Part shown: positions 20,942 to 29,398 of the stretch, in pieces | Layout: each line of letters begins with the position of its first letter | How positions within the stretch are numbered: the stretch's first letter is position 1 | Assembly: GCA_900114405.1 (NCBI GenBank) | Contig: FOSY01000004.1 | Location: 156,093 to 220,092 of the forward strand | Direction: 5' to 3' | DNA: 64,000 nucleotides | Source: Lachnospiraceae bacterium KH1T2 | GTDB taxonomy: Bacteria; Bacillota; Clostridia; Lachnospirales; Lachnospiraceae | The notes under the pieces: generated by a model | What the model was told of the DNA's origin: nothing | The model's database searches: none | The model's input: only the letters and a program-made list of their open reading frames with translations | Translations under genes and position numbers: made by a program

Positions 20942-20969
20942 TTGATTTTTAACTCAGGCAAAGTATAAT
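20942..20969 (+). promoter_or_regulatory. Promoter of murC
   Basis: TTGATT (20942-20947) and a perfect TATAAT (20964-20969) are 16 bases apart. The 160 bases between this and the divergent glgC promoter are very AT-rich and show no further gene. Confidence 0.65.
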
Positions 20970-21007
20970 GTAAGTAACTATGTCTACATATATGAAAGGC
21001 TTTAACA

Positions 21008-22387
21008 ATGGAAAAATTTGATTTTAATAAGAAGATACATATTCATTTTATAGGAATCGGCGGAATCAGCATGAGTGGAATCGCTGAACTTTTACTTTCT
21101 AAAGGTTTCATCGTAAGCGGCTCTGACAGCAAAGAAAGCGATACAACTCGTATGCTTGCAGGACTCGGCGCAAAGATCTCATATCCTCAGGCTGCTGCAA
21201 ATATCACTGACGATATCGACCTTGTCGTTTACACCGCTGCTATCCACCCGGATAATCCGGAGCTTAAAGCCGTTCGTGAAAAGAATATCCCGGCTGAAAC
21301 CCGCGCAGAAATGCTCGGTGCGATCATGAAGAACTACGACCTTCCTGTATCTGTTGCAGGAACGCATGGAAAAACTACCACAACTTCAATGGTTTCCGAA
21401 GCACTTCTGCGTGCAGAGAAGAACCCTACTATCTCTGTAGGCGGTATCCTTCCTTCTATCAACGGAAACTTCCGTGTAGGCGGAGACCATTTCTTCGTTA
21501 CAGAAGCATGTGAATACACCAATAGTTTCCTTTCTTTCTTCCAGAAGATCGGAATCATCCTCAATGTGGATGCAGACCATCTCGATTTCTTCAAAGATAT
21601 CGACGACATCAGAAACTCCTTCCACAAGTTTGCAGCGTCTATCCCGGCTGACGGAAATCTCATCATCAACGGTGAAACAGAAGGAATCGAAAAGATCACA
21701 AACTCACTTTCATGCAATGTCATCAGATACGGTCTTAAAGATGAGTTTGACTACTATGCGACTAACATTACATATGATGAATTTGCGCACGCTTCCTACG
21801 ACCTGAACCACGACGGCAAGGTACTCGGCCGCATCACTCTTGCAGTTCCGGGACAGCATAATGTTTACAATTCAATGGCAGCTTTCATCGCCTGCTCTCT
21901 CCTCGGTCTCAGCTTCGATGAGATCGCAGGTGCGCTCAGCGAATACCACGGAACTGACCGTCGTTTCCAGAAGAAAGGTGTCATAAACGGAATCACAGTT
22001 GTTGATGACTACGCACATCACCCAACTGAGATCAGCGCTACTATCGAAGCTGCAAAGCATTGTCCACACCGTACTATGTGGCTTGTTTTCCAGCCCCATA
22101 CATATACCAGAACAAAGGCACTCTTCAATGAATTTGCTGAAGCTCTCTCAGCCGCAGACAAAGTTATCCTTGCTGATATCTATGCAGCTCGTGAAACTGA
22201 TACTCTCGGCATGAGTTCAAAGCTTCTCATGGACGCTATCCGCGAAAAGGGTACAGATGCTTTCTATTTCCCAAGTTTTGCAGAGATTGAAAAATTTTTA
22301 GAAGAAAATTGTATCAACGGTGACCTGTTGATAACTATGGGCGCCGGAGACGTTTATAAAATTGGAGAGGACTTCCTCAAGAAATAA
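21008..22387 (+). CDS. murC: UDP-N-acetylmuramate-L-alanine ligase
   Basis: MurC adds the first amino acid to the peptidoglycan stem peptide. The 459-residue protein has the N-terminal UDP-binding loop HFIGIGGISMSGIAE, the ATP loop AGTHGKTTTTSM near residue 117, the EACEYTNSFLSF and NVDADHLDFF segments, and VVDDYAHHPTE of the C-terminal domain. It is followed by its own terminator, so the downstream replication genes are a separate unit. Confidence 0.97.
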   Translation: MEKFDFNKKIHIHFIGIGGISMSGIAELLLSKGFIVSGSDSKESDTTRMLAGLGAKISYPQAAANITDDIDLVVYTAAIHPDNPELKAVREKNIPAETRAEMLGAIMKNYDLPVSVAGTHGKTTTTSMVSEALLRAEKNPTISVGGILPSINGNFRVGGDHFFVTEACEYTNSFLSFFQKIGIILNVDADHLDFFKDIDDIRNSFHKFAASIPADGNLIINGETEGIEKITNSLSCNVIRYGLKDEFDYYATNITYDEFAHASYDLNHDGKVLGRITLAVPGQHNVYNSMAAFIACSLLGLSFDEIAGALSEYHGTDRRFQKKGVINGITVVDDYAHHPTEISATIEAAKHCPHRTMWLVFQPHTYTRTKALFNEFAEALSAADKVILADIYAARETDTLGMSSKLLMDAIREKGTDAFYFPSFAEIEKFLEENCINGDLLITMGAGDVYKIGEDFLKK

Positions 22388-22388
22388 C

Positions 22389-22406
22389 TTATCCACATTA
22401 TCCACA
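22389..22406 (+). promoter_or_regulatory. Two tandem DnaA boxes
   Basis: Two copies of TTATCCACA, the consensus DnaA-binding site, lie head to tail with no gap (22389-22397 and 22398-22406). The second overlaps the left arm of the murC terminator. Confidence 0.75.
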
Positions 22407-22448
22407 TTTCGATGTGAAAAACTTTTCACATCGGGCTGTGGATTTTTT
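22400..22448 (+). terminator. Terminator of murC
   Basis: ATCCACA...TGTGGAT forms the outer stem and CGATGTGAAAA/TTTTCACATCG the inner stem; six T follow. It separates murC from the replication genes. Confidence 0.8.
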
Positions 22449-22476
22449 ATGTCTTGAATACAATGCTTTGAGATAG

Positions 22477-22503
22477 TTATGCACATTATCCACATTATCC
22501 ACA
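22477..22503 (+). promoter_or_regulatory. Three tandem DnaA boxes upstream of the dnaD-like gene
   Basis: TTATGCACA, TTATCCACA and TTATCCACA follow one another without a gap and in one orientation (22477-22485, 22486-22494, 22495-22503). All fit the DnaA box TTATNCACA. They end 47 bases before the -35 box of the helicase-loading operon. Confidence 0.8.
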
Positions 22504-22550
22504 TTTTCTGTAAAGTGCCTAATTTACGGGCTTTGGAGGCATTTTTCAGA

Positions 22551-22580
22551 TTGTAATTGTGCATATCTGTGTGCTATAAT
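22551..22580 (+). promoter_or_regulatory. Promoter of the dnaD-dnaC-like operon
   Basis: TTGTAA (22551-22556) and a perfect TATAAT (22575-22580) are 18 bases apart, 40 bases before the start codon. Confidence 0.65.
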
Positions 22581-22620
22581 TCGTTTCGGTTAATAAAAGT
22601 TTCTGATTTCTGAAAGACAG

Positions 22621-23706
22621 GTGCAGGATTTGAAAAGTATTACTTTATATCAAAAAAACAACTCAGGAATAACATCTATTTCAAATTACTTTATTGACGT
22701 ATACATGAAAGATGCCAATGAAGCTCAGATAAAGGTCTATATTTATCTGCTGCGCTGCTCTGGCAATGCTGAACCGGTCTCTGTTTCCACTATCGCTGAT
22801 CTTTTCAATTACACAGAGCGTGATATCATCCGTGCTCTTGAGTACTGGGATCGCGTCGGGATAATCACTATCGACCGTGATGAGGACAAGTCTATCCGCG
22901 GCATATGCCTTAACCCGATCGGCGGCACAGCTCCTAAAACAGCTCAGCAGCCTGCAGCACCGGCTCCGGTCAAAGCAGTTGCTCCTGCACAAGAAGACGC
23001 AGCCCCTTCAAAGGAAGTTATACACAAGGATACGAAGCCTTTCTATCCGCGTGAGCGTCTCGAAAAGTTTAAAGCGCGCGAAGATGTCAGCGAAATGATC
23101 TATATTGCTGAAAAATATCTTGGCAAACCATTAAATTATTCTGATGTAAACACTGTCCTCTTTATTTATGATAAACTTGGATTTAAGATAGACTTGATCG
23201 AGTATCTTATCGACTACTGTGTAAACGGTGGTCACTTAAGCATGCACTACATAGAATCTACTGCCATCGCATGGCACGAGCAGGGCATCGACAATGTCGC
23301 AACTGCCAAGGCTCAGACAGGTGCATTCAATAAAGACTATTTCTCCGTTCTCCATGCCTTTGGACTCAACGGAAGAAATCCTGTAAAGAACGAGATCGAC
23401 TATATCCGTCGTTGGAAAGACGAATTCGGCTTCGATATGGAGATCATCCTTGAAGCTGTAAACCGCACTATGCGAACCATTGCCCGTCCAAGCTTCCGCT
23501 ATGCAGACAGCATTCTTTCCGACTGGAAGAAAAAGAATGTAAAGGGCAAGAACGACATTGCAAAGCTCGATGCAGACCACGATAAACTCCGTGATGCCAA
23601 GGCTGCACATCCGAATGCTCAGGCGCCGCAGCCTCGCAAAGTCAGCAACTTTGACGAACGCACTTACGACTACAGTGCGCTTGAAGAAAAATATTTCAAA
23701 AATTAA
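22621..23706 (+). CDS. DnaD-domain replication protein with two DnaD-like domains
   Basis: DnaD/DnaB-type proteins help load the replicative helicase at the origin and at restart forks in Firmicutes. This 361-residue protein has an N-terminal winged helix (residues 20-100: EAQIKVYIYLLRCSGN, YTERDIIRALEYWDRVGII), a Pro/Ala linker, and two DnaD-like C-terminal domains in a row. The first ends YIESTAIAWHEQGI, the second YADSILSDWKKKNV, both carrying the YxxxIxxxW motif. A GTG start is used; a TTG three codons later, with AGGA before it, is an alternative. It is 14 bases upstream of a DnaC-like gene and downstream of five DnaA boxes. Confidence 0.9.
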   Translation: MQDLKSITLYQKNNSGITSISNYFIDVYMKDANEAQIKVYIYLLRCSGNAEPVSVSTIADLFNYTERDIIRALEYWDRVGIITIDRDEDKSIRGICLNPIGGTAPKTAQQPAAPAPVKAVAPAQEDAAPSKEVIHKDTKPFYPRERLEKFKAREDVSEMIYIAEKYLGKPLNYSDVNTVLFIYDKLGFKIDLIEYLIDYCVNGGHLSMHYIESTAIAWHEQGIDNVATAKAQTGAFNKDYFSVLHAFGLNGRNPVKNEIDYIRRWKDEFGFDMEIILEAVNRTMRTIARPSFRYADSILSDWKKKNVKGKNDIAKLDADHDKLRDAKAAHPNAQAPQPRKVSNFDERTYDYSALEEKYFKN

Positions 23707-23720
23707 CAGGATAGATAATT

Positions 23721-24677
23721 ATGCCTATCACAGATAGAGAATTCAAAAAGATCCTAGATGATTACGATCATCGAAGGATGGTCCATACTGAGGAAGCTCG
23801 TAAGAGACTTCTGGAATTATATGCAAAAATTCCGCCGCTGAAGGCGATCGACGATAAGATTGCCGATATTTCAGCAGAATCCGCCGCCAAATTCATTCAG
23901 GGTGACAGGAAGGCTTTCGAGGGCTTAAAGGAAAAGATCAACAGTCTTTCAACTACGAAGTACAGCCTGATCGAAGAGAATGGATTTCCGCGAGACTATG
24001 CGCAGGTTCGATACGACTGTCCTGACTGTCAGGACACAGGCTACATCAACAACGAGCGCTGTCACTGCCTGCGTCAGCACATAATCAACGATCTTTACGC
24101 TCAGTCAAATATCATCGCTTCCCTTGATGAGCAGAATTTTGCTCACTTCAATTTCGATGTATATTCTGAAGAAGCTAAAGAAAATATGAAAAAGGTATAT
24201 ATGGCAGCCCGGGATTTTACCGATAAATTTGCCATTAAGTATACAAATATGTTATTCTTAGGAAATGTTGGGAGTGGTAAGACTTTTATGTCTAACTGCA
24301 TTGCAAAAGAGCTCCTCGATAGAGGTTTTTCAGTTCTTTATTTCTCATCATTTAACCTGTTTGATACATTGGCGAAAGTCACTTTCAACAGGGACAGAGA
24401 TAACGAAGTACCGCCCGATACATATCGGAACGTATATGAAGCTGATCTATTGATCATCGATGATCTCGGTACAGAGACACCGAATTCTTTTGTTCGGTCC
24501 CAACTCTTTCTTATCTTAAATGAGAGAAACCTTCGTCAAAAGTCCACGGTTATCTCATCGAACCTTTCGATCGAGCAGCTGAAAGACAATTACACGGAGC
24601 GAGTATTCTCAAGACTGTTGAGTGGGTACGATATGTTTAGGTTCCGAAGTTCAGATATACGACTGAGCTCGGTTTAA
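23721..24677 (+). CDS. DnaC/DnaI-like helicase loader ATPase
   Basis: This 318-residue AAA+ ATPase has an N-terminal zinc-binding cluster (YDCPDCQDTGY then CHCLRQ near residue 100), as in the DnaI/DnaC helicase-binding domain, Walker A LGNVGSGKT near residue 180 and Walker B LLIIDDLGTE near 245, and a sensor-type SSNLS segment. With the DnaD-like protein just upstream it probably forms the helicase-loading apparatus. IstB transposition ATPases share the fold, but the Cys cluster and operon partner favour a replication role. Confidence 0.92.
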   Translation: MPITDREFKKILDDYDHRRMVHTEEARKRLLELYAKIPPLKAIDDKIADISAESAAKFIQGDRKAFEGLKEKINSLSTTKYSLIEENGFPRDYAQVRYDCPDCQDTGYINNERCHCLRQHIINDLYAQSNIIASLDEQNFAHFNFDVYSEEAKENMKKVYMAARDFTDKFAIKYTNMLFLGNVGSGKTFMSNCIAKELLDRGFSVLYFSSFNLFDTLAKVTFNRDRDNEVPPDTYRNVYEADLLIIDDLGTETPNSFVRSQLFLILNERNLRQKSTVISSNLSIEQLKDNYTERVFSRLLSGYDMFRFRSSDIRLSSV

Positions 24678-24708
24678 TATTTTTTTCTTTAAGAGGAAAG
24701 GAAATTTC

Positions 24709-25893
24709 ATGACAATTCACGAAGGAAAACGTAAGCTTGACAGCATTCCGGTAGGTAAACTTGGTGTTATCCCTCTTTCCGGATGTACAGAACTGGGTTC
24801 TAAGGTTGACAAATACCTTGTTGATTGGAGAACTGAACGTGAGAATGAGCACAAGAATTCTCTTGCATTCGCTGGTTATCAGAGAGATTCTTATGTGATC
24901 AAAACAACTCTTTCAAGATTCGGTTCAGGTGAAGCTAAGGCTGCAATCAATGAATCCATCCGCGGAATGGATCTGTTCCTTCTTGTCGACGTTTGCAACT
25001 ATTCAAAGACTTACAAACTTTGTGGCAAGGTTAATCACATGTCTCCTGACGATCACTATCAGGATCTTAAGCGTATCATCGGTGCCATTGGCGGTAAGGC
25101 TAGACGTATCAACGTTATCATGCCATTCCTTTATGAAGGACGTCAGCACAAAAGAACATCAAGAGAGTCACTTGACTGTGCTATCGCACTTCAGGAGCTT
25201 ATCAAGATGGGCGTTGATAACATCATCACTTTTGATGCTCACGATGCCCGTGTACAGAACGCCATCCCACTTCACGGATTTGAGACAATTCAGCCAGCTT
25301 ACCAGTTTATGAAGGGACTTCTTAATAATGTTAAGGATCTCAACATCGACTCTGAGCACATGATGGTCATCAGCCCTGATGAAGGCGGAATGAACCGTGC
25401 GATCTACCTTGCAAACGTGCTTGGTCTTGATATGGGTATGTTCTACAAGAGACGTGATTATACTACTGTAGTAGACGGTAAGAATCCTATCGTTGCACAC
25501 GAATTCCTCGGTGCAAATATCGAAGGAAAAGACGTGATCGTAATCGATGACATGATCTCATCAGGCGAAAGCATCCTTGATGTTGCTAAGGAGCTTAAGG
25601 CTCGTAAGGCTAACCGAATCTTCGTTATGGCTACATTCGGTCTTTTCACAAGTGGTCTTAAGGATTTTGATGAAGCTTATGATAAGGGGCTCATCAACAA
25701 AGTTCTTACTACAAACTGTATTTATCAGACACCTGAGCTTCTCCAGAGAGAGTACTATATCTCATGTGATATGAGTAAATACATCGCATTCATCATCGAT
25801 ACACTAAACCACGATTCCTCTATCAGCGATCTTCTCAATCCAAACGGAAGAATCCAGAAACTCGTGGCAAGATACAAAAACGGTGAACTTTGA
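24709..25893 (+). CDS. prs: Ribose-phosphate pyrophosphokinase, long form
   Basis: PRPP synthetase makes the activated ribose used for nucleotides, His and Trp. Seen: FDAHDARVQNAIPLHGF, the PRPP-binding loop VIVIDDMISSGES near residue 280, and the flexible-loop segment EGRQHKRTSRES. At 394 residues it is about 80 longer than the classical enzyme, with an extra N-terminal segment and insertions. This long variant is frequent in Lachnospiraceae-like clostridia; a second, standard prs elsewhere in the genome is possible. The ribosome site AAGAGGAAAGG precedes ATG. Confidence 0.9.
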   Translation: MTIHEGKRKLDSIPVGKLGVIPLSGCTELGSKVDKYLVDWRTERENEHKNSLAFAGYQRDSYVIKTTLSRFGSGEAKAAINESIRGMDLFLLVDVCNYSKTYKLCGKVNHMSPDDHYQDLKRIIGAIGGKARRINVIMPFLYEGRQHKRTSRESLDCAIALQELIKMGVDNIITFDAHDARVQNAIPLHGFETIQPAYQFMKGLLNNVKDLNIDSEHMMVISPDEGGMNRAIYLANVLGLDMGMFYKRRDYTTVVDGKNPIVAHEFLGANIEGKDVIVIDDMISSGESILDVAKELKARKANRIFVMATFGLFTSGLKDFDEAYDKGLINKVLTTNCIYQTPELLQREYYISCDMSKYIAFIIDTLNHDSSISDLLNPNGRIQKLVARYKNGEL

Positions 25894-25921
25894 ACCTAAC
25901 ATAATTTATTAGATTTAGCGT

Positions 25922-25963
25922 AAAGGGACATTAGCATCATTAAGAGCTAGTGTCCTTTTCTTT
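25922..25963 (+). terminator. Terminator of prs
   Basis: AAAGGGACATTAGC pairs with GCTAGTGTCCTTT (one mismatch) and is followed by TCTTTT. Confidence 0.85.
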
Positions 25964-26051
25964 TAATATTTCACTTTTTAGTATTGATTTTCAAAATTAA
26001 TTCGGGACAAGAGTACCGAATATCTTTACTGCCAAATTTACATCTCCTTTT

Positions 26052-26366
26052 TCAAATCTTCCACTGGTATCTTGACAGATCCACCTTCCCATTTACTACG
26101 TGTATTTTCTCCGCTTCAAGAAGTCTGGCCTGTGCTCCGACTCCGCCAAAGGCAAATTTTCCGGCAAGTTCTCCCTTTGAATTTACTACTCTGAAACATG
26201 GGATTGTTTTAGGATCAGGATTTTTATGAAGGGCATTGCCAACTGCTCTTGCCATCTTCCTATTCCCTGCGATTTCAGCTATCTGTCCATAGGTTGCAAC
26301 ACAGCCATAAGGAATCTTTTTTACAGCTTCATAAATTCGCTTTGATGGGCTGTTGTCTTTGTCCAT
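26052..26366 (-). CDS. MGMT-like (alkyltransferase-like) DNA-binding protein
   Basis: The 104-residue product is only the DNA-binding domain of methylated-DNA-cysteine methyltransferases: RIYEAVKKIPYGCVATYGQIAEIAG, then KMARAVGNALHKNP and the active-site loop. The loop reads IPCFRVV, so the acceptor Cys is kept but the usual His of PCHR is replaced by Phe. It may repair or only flag alkylguanine. The ATG at 26366 has GGAG 8 bases upstream; it starts 2 bases after the DUF218 gene stop. Confidence 0.85.
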   Translation of the reverse strand: MDKDNSPSKRIYEAVKKIPYGCVATYGQIAEIAGNRKMARAVGNALHKNPDPKTIPCFRVVNSKGELAGKFAFGGVGAQARLLEAEKIHVVNGKVDLSRYQWKI

Positions 26367-26368
26367 GC

Positions 26369-27130
26369 CTACCACTCCATTTTGGAAAAATCTCTTATTA
26401 GTCCAAAGCATTCTCTGACCATGTTATTAGGAAGATACCACGGAAAAGTATATGCAGCAATTCCGCATACCTCATCATCAGTAAGCTTCTTTGCCAGATG
26501 CACTCCACGGAATACGTGGAAATTGTTGGTCACAATGCCGATTTTAAGTTGTTTATCGGAACCTGCTGCCTGCCTCATGATATCAAGCGAATACCGGACA
26601 TTCTCGTTTGTATCCAAAGCCTTGGTCTCAGCAATTATCCTATCTGAGGCTATACCTCTTGAAACGAGGTATTCTTTTCCACCATCACCTTCACTGATAG
26701 ATTCATTTGCTCCCTGTCCTCCGGAAACAATGCATAGGGTGTCCGGATTCTCTGAAAGATATGTGTAAGCTGCATCCAGTCTGTACTTAAAAATGATACT
26801 CGGGCCATAATCCCTCATTTGGGCACCAAGCACTACAATATAATCAAGGTCCTTTTCACCTTTATCCCAAAAGTGGCTTGCCATGGCAGCGAAGCATGTT
26901 ATCAAGATTACCAGTACCACCGTCATAAGACAGTAACTTGTTTTTCTTAACGCCACCGGTACTTTCAGCCATCTGCCATTCCCGGAAAAGAAAAATGCCA
27001 GCCCGAAAAAGGCTGCAGCTGCAATCCATATCATAAAAGAAAATGTTCCACTTCCCACCATGTAGATGCTTACCGAATAGATCAGACATCCTATCAAGAG
27101 TATAAAGAATACAATTTTCATATATTTCAC
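26369..27130 (-). CDS. YdcF/ElyC/SanA-family (DUF218) membrane protein
   Basis: Three N-terminal hydrophobic segments (about residues 4-25, 30-48, 63-84) precede a DUF218 domain: DYIVVLGAQMRDYGPS, CIVSGGQGANESISEG and KIGIVTNNFHVFRGVHLA. Relatives act in envelope maintenance, with unknown chemistry. A GTG start at 27130 is chosen: it overlaps the stop of the upstream Spx/ArsC-like gene as GTGA and has GGAAGGA 9 bases upstream, which implies translational coupling. Confidence 0.88.
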   Translation of the reverse strand: MKYMKIVFFILLIGCLIYSVSIYMVGSGTFSFMIWIAAAAFFGLAFFFSGNGRWLKVPVALRKTSYCLMTVVLVILITCFAAMASHFWDKGEKDLDYIVVLGAQMRDYGPSIIFKYRLDAAYTYLSENPDTLCIVSGGQGANESISEGDGGKEYLVSRGIASDRIIAETKALDTNENVRYSLDIMRQAAGSDKQLKIGIVTNNFHVFRGVHLAKKLTDDEVCGIAAYTFPWYLPNNMVRECFGLIRDFSKMEW

Positions 27131-27483
27131 AGCAAAGCATCCTTCCACTCATCTTCTTTAAAGCCGATAAGAACTCTGTCACTACTTACAAGCAATGGCC
27201 TTTTCACAAGCATCCCGTCCGATGCAAGGTGTCTGAACTGTTCATCCTCGCTCATATCCGGCAGTTTTTTTGACAGCTCCAGATCTTTATATATTTTTCC
27301 ACTTGTGTTAAAGAACTTCTTAAGAGGCAGTCCGCTCTTCTTGTGATACTCCCTGAGAGTCGTCTCATCCGGATGCTGCTCTTTAATATCAACCTGCTCA
27401 TAGCTCACACCATTATCATCAAGCCATTTGAGGGCTTTCTTACATGTAGAGCACTTGGAATAACAATATACCGTGTTGTTCAT
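27127..27483 (-). CDS. ArsC/Spx-family thioredoxin-fold protein
   Basis: A 118-residue protein with the redox motif CSTC at residues 11-14 (YSKCSTCKKALKWL), VSYEQVDIKE, and the conserved cis-Pro region LVKRPLLV. It is of the ArsC/Spx/YffB type. Arsenate-reductase versus regulatory (Spx-like) role cannot be decided: no arsenic genes are near, and the RNA polymerase-binding residues of Spx cannot be judged by eye. It opens the three-gene unit with the DUF218 and MGMT-like genes. Confidence 0.88.
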   Translation of the reverse strand: MNNTVYCYSKCSTCKKALKWLDDNGVSYEQVDIKEQHPDETTLREYHKKSGLPLKKFFNTSGKIYKDLELSKKLPDMSEDEQFRHLASDGMLVKRPLLVSSDRVLIGFKEDEWKDALL

Positions 27484-27523
27484 TTCATTCTCCTGTCTTC
27501 TTTACTCTTCACCAATCGCAATC

Positions 27524-27745
27524 TTAATATCCACAACAAATTTCTTCATAAATATACGGAAACGCTGCCTGTACATCATATTTTTCTTGAATAATCGGCA
27601 TAAGTGGAAGCCCTGTCTCAATCGTCTTAAGTCTCCTGCTGCCATCTACGATAAAGAATTTCTTTTTCACTTTAGCACTTATTTTTAGTTTTGTGTGCAA
27701 AACCTGACGAATGGTAGCTGACAGCTGACGAAATACAGTTTTCAT
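27524..27745 (-). pseudogene. Possible decayed gene fragment
   Basis: A 73-codon frame has a plausible globular stretch (FFIVDGSRRLKTIETGLPLM, then IIQEKYDVQAAFPYIYEE) but no good ribosome site. Close to its stop a second frame continues for about 15 codons (MKKFVVDIKIAIGEE). This looks like a frameshifted remnant; no family is recognised. A 17-base repeat (27700-27716) lies within its 5' part. Confidence 0.3.
27700..27716 (-). repeat. Dispersed 17-bp repeat, copy 1
   Basis: AAACCTGACGAATGGTA is repeated exactly at 45924-45940; the core CCTGACGAA also occurs at 57826-57834. The remaining 27484-27868 interval holds only the fragment at 27524-27745 and the TraX-like promoter. Confidence 0.6.
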
Positions 27746-27786
27746 GCAGCTTCATTTTTGCTTATGAGCAAAATTGAAATTTATTA

Positions 27787-27815
27787 TTGTCATATTTTTT
27801 TGAAAGACTTATAAT
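27787..27815 (+). promoter_or_regulatory. Promoter of the TraX-like gene
   Basis: TTGTCA (27787-27792) and a perfect TATAAT (27810-27815) are spaced by 17 bases. Confidence 0.75.
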
Positions 27816-27868
27816 TCGGTTGTTCTAATTATTGGAATTTTTTTATAAAAAATGGGCAAGGTAATAAA

Positions 27869-28687
27869 ATGAATACTAAGAAAATACTTAGCGGTAGTAC
27901 ATTGAAACTGTTGGCAGTAATATCCATGTTATTTGATCATTTTGGACGAATCGTATTAGAAAATGGTTATTTAATGAATACCAGATCAATGATTTCAGAT
28001 GAGCAGTATGCGCGCATTTCAGCAATGTCTGATGTTTGCGGGTGGATAGGGAGAATGGCATTTCCTATATTTTGTTTCCTTCTGGTTGAAGGGTTCGTAC
28101 ATACAAAAAATCTGAAAAAATATATGAGAAATCTTTTGTTGTTTGCCATATTGACAGAAACAATCTATGATTGGAGTTTTACAGGAATACTTTTCAATAT
28201 TTATCAGCAAAATGTGCTGTTTGAACTGCTTTTGGGAATTATTGCTCTTTATATGATACGGCGGGAGAAAAAATTTGTTAAAGAGAAAATAAGAGTAGTA
28301 AATGAAAAAGAAGCAGAATCAATATCCATCATTATTGCAATTTTAATAATAATAATTTTAGGAAAAGCTGCCGAAAAATTGTATTTTGATGGCGGTCTAT
28401 ATGGAATATCTCTCATTGGAATGTTTTACTTATTGCGAAAGCAGAAAATAGCTAAATTTTTTGCAGGAATTGGAATATTGCTATTTTATAATTATTATTT
28501 GGTTGGAGGCGGTTTTGACTTTTCTCCGGAGAATTTTCTTGATATTTCCCTTTTAGCCGGAGTCAGTGCATTGCTGCTAATTTTCGGATACAACGGACAA
28601 CGTGGACGGAGGGTAAAATATTTTTTCTATGTTTTTTACCCTATGCATCTTTTGATATTAAAAATCCTATCAGTATTATATACATAA
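27869..28687 (+). CDS. TraX-family membrane protein
   Basis: This 272-residue polytopic protein has seven or eight hydrophobic helices. It begins with STLKLLAVISMLFDHFGRIV and contains CGWIGRMAFPIFCFLLVEGF and FYVFYPMHLLILK, the pattern of TraX, an integral membrane acyltransferase first known from pilin acetylation in F-plasmid transfer. Chromosomal copies are common in gut Firmicutes. The gene is visibly more AT-rich than its neighbours and stands alone between its own promoter and terminator, which suggests acquisition by transfer. Confidence 0.88.
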   Translation: MNTKKILSGSTLKLLAVISMLFDHFGRIVLENGYLMNTRSMISDEQYARISAMSDVCGWIGRMAFPIFCFLLVEGFVHTKNLKKYMRNLLLFAILTETIYDWSFTGILFNIYQQNVLFELLLGIIALYMIRREKKFVKEKIRVVNEKEAESISIIIAILIIIILGKAAEKLYFDGGLYGISLIGMFYLLRKQKIAKFFAGIGILLFYNYYLVGGGFDFSPENFLDISLLAGVSALLLIFGYNGQRGRRVKYFFYVFYPMHLLILKILSVLYT

Positions 28688-28693
28688 CTGAAA

Positions 28694-28728
28694 AAACTGC
28701 GAAAGAGTTCTCACTCTTTCGCAGTCTT
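28694..28728. terminator. Bidirectional terminator between the TraX-like gene and rpe
   Basis: ACTGCGAAAGAG pairs with CTCTTTCGCAGT around a six-base loop, with T-rich flanks on both strands. The two genes converge here. Confidence 0.85.
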
Positions 28729-28732
28729 ATCG

Positions 28733-29398
28733 TTACTGCACTCTTTCATTAAATATTTTCATGAAATCTGCAGTATTTTTATAGATATCATTTTTGTAAA
28801 CGGCCGATCCCGCTACGATCACGTTAGCGCCAGCATCCAGAACAACGTCCACGTTGTCAAGCTTGATGCCGCCATCAACTTCAATGTCAACCTCGAGTCC
28901 AGCTTTGCTGATGCACTCTCTGGCTTCTCTTATCTTCTCTGTCGATGCCGGAATATAGCTCTGACCGCCGAGTCCCGGTTCAACTGTCATGATCAAAAGC
29001 ATGTCTATATCTCTAAGAAATGGCTTTATCTCATCTATCGACGTGTTTGGCTTGATTGCCAAGCCTGCCTTCTTCCCACAAGCATGAATCTTGCTGATTA
29101 CCCCTAATACATGATCTGTCGCTTCATAATGAAATGTGATAATATCAGCGCCGCAATCAGCGACATCCTTAATAAATCTCTCCGGTCTGTCAACCATCAT
29201 ATGAACATCAAAGATTTGCTTGCTGCATTTTCTAATGCTCTTTATAACGGGCATACCAAATGAAATATTCGGAACAAAAATACCATCCATTACATCTATG
29301 TGCACGAGCTGAGCGCCTGCGCGCTCAGTCTCTGCAATATTCTCGCCTAACTTTGTAAAGTCAGCGGAAAGGATCGAAGGTGCAAAAAGAAATCTCAC
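28733..29398 (-). CDS. rpe: Ribulose-phosphate 3-epimerase
   Basis: Rpe interconverts ribulose- and xylulose-5-phosphate. The 221-residue TIM barrel has the metal ligands in LVHIDVMDG and FDVHMMV, the catalytic VEPGLGGQSYI, and DIEVDGGIKLDNV. Its start overlaps the transketolase C-subunit stop by four bases (ATGA). It is the last gene of the pentose operon. Confidence 0.96.
   Translation of the reverse strand: MRFLFAPSILSADFTKLGENIAETERAGAQLVHIDVMDGIFVPNISFGMPVIKSIRKCSKQIFDVHMMVDRPERFIKDVADCGADIITFHYEATDHVLGVISKIHACGKKAGLAIKPNTSIDEIKPFLRDIDMLLIMTVEPGLGGQSYIPASTEKIREARECISKAGLEVDIEVDGGIKLDNVDVVLDAGANVIVAGSAVYKNDIYKNTADFMKIFNERVQ

Noticed and set aside
22389..22503. DnaA-box cluster as the chromosomal origin oriC
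   Set aside because: dnaA and dnaN are absent, and no AT-rich unwinding region of the usual form adjoins the boxes; regulation of the helicase-loading operon is the simpler reading.
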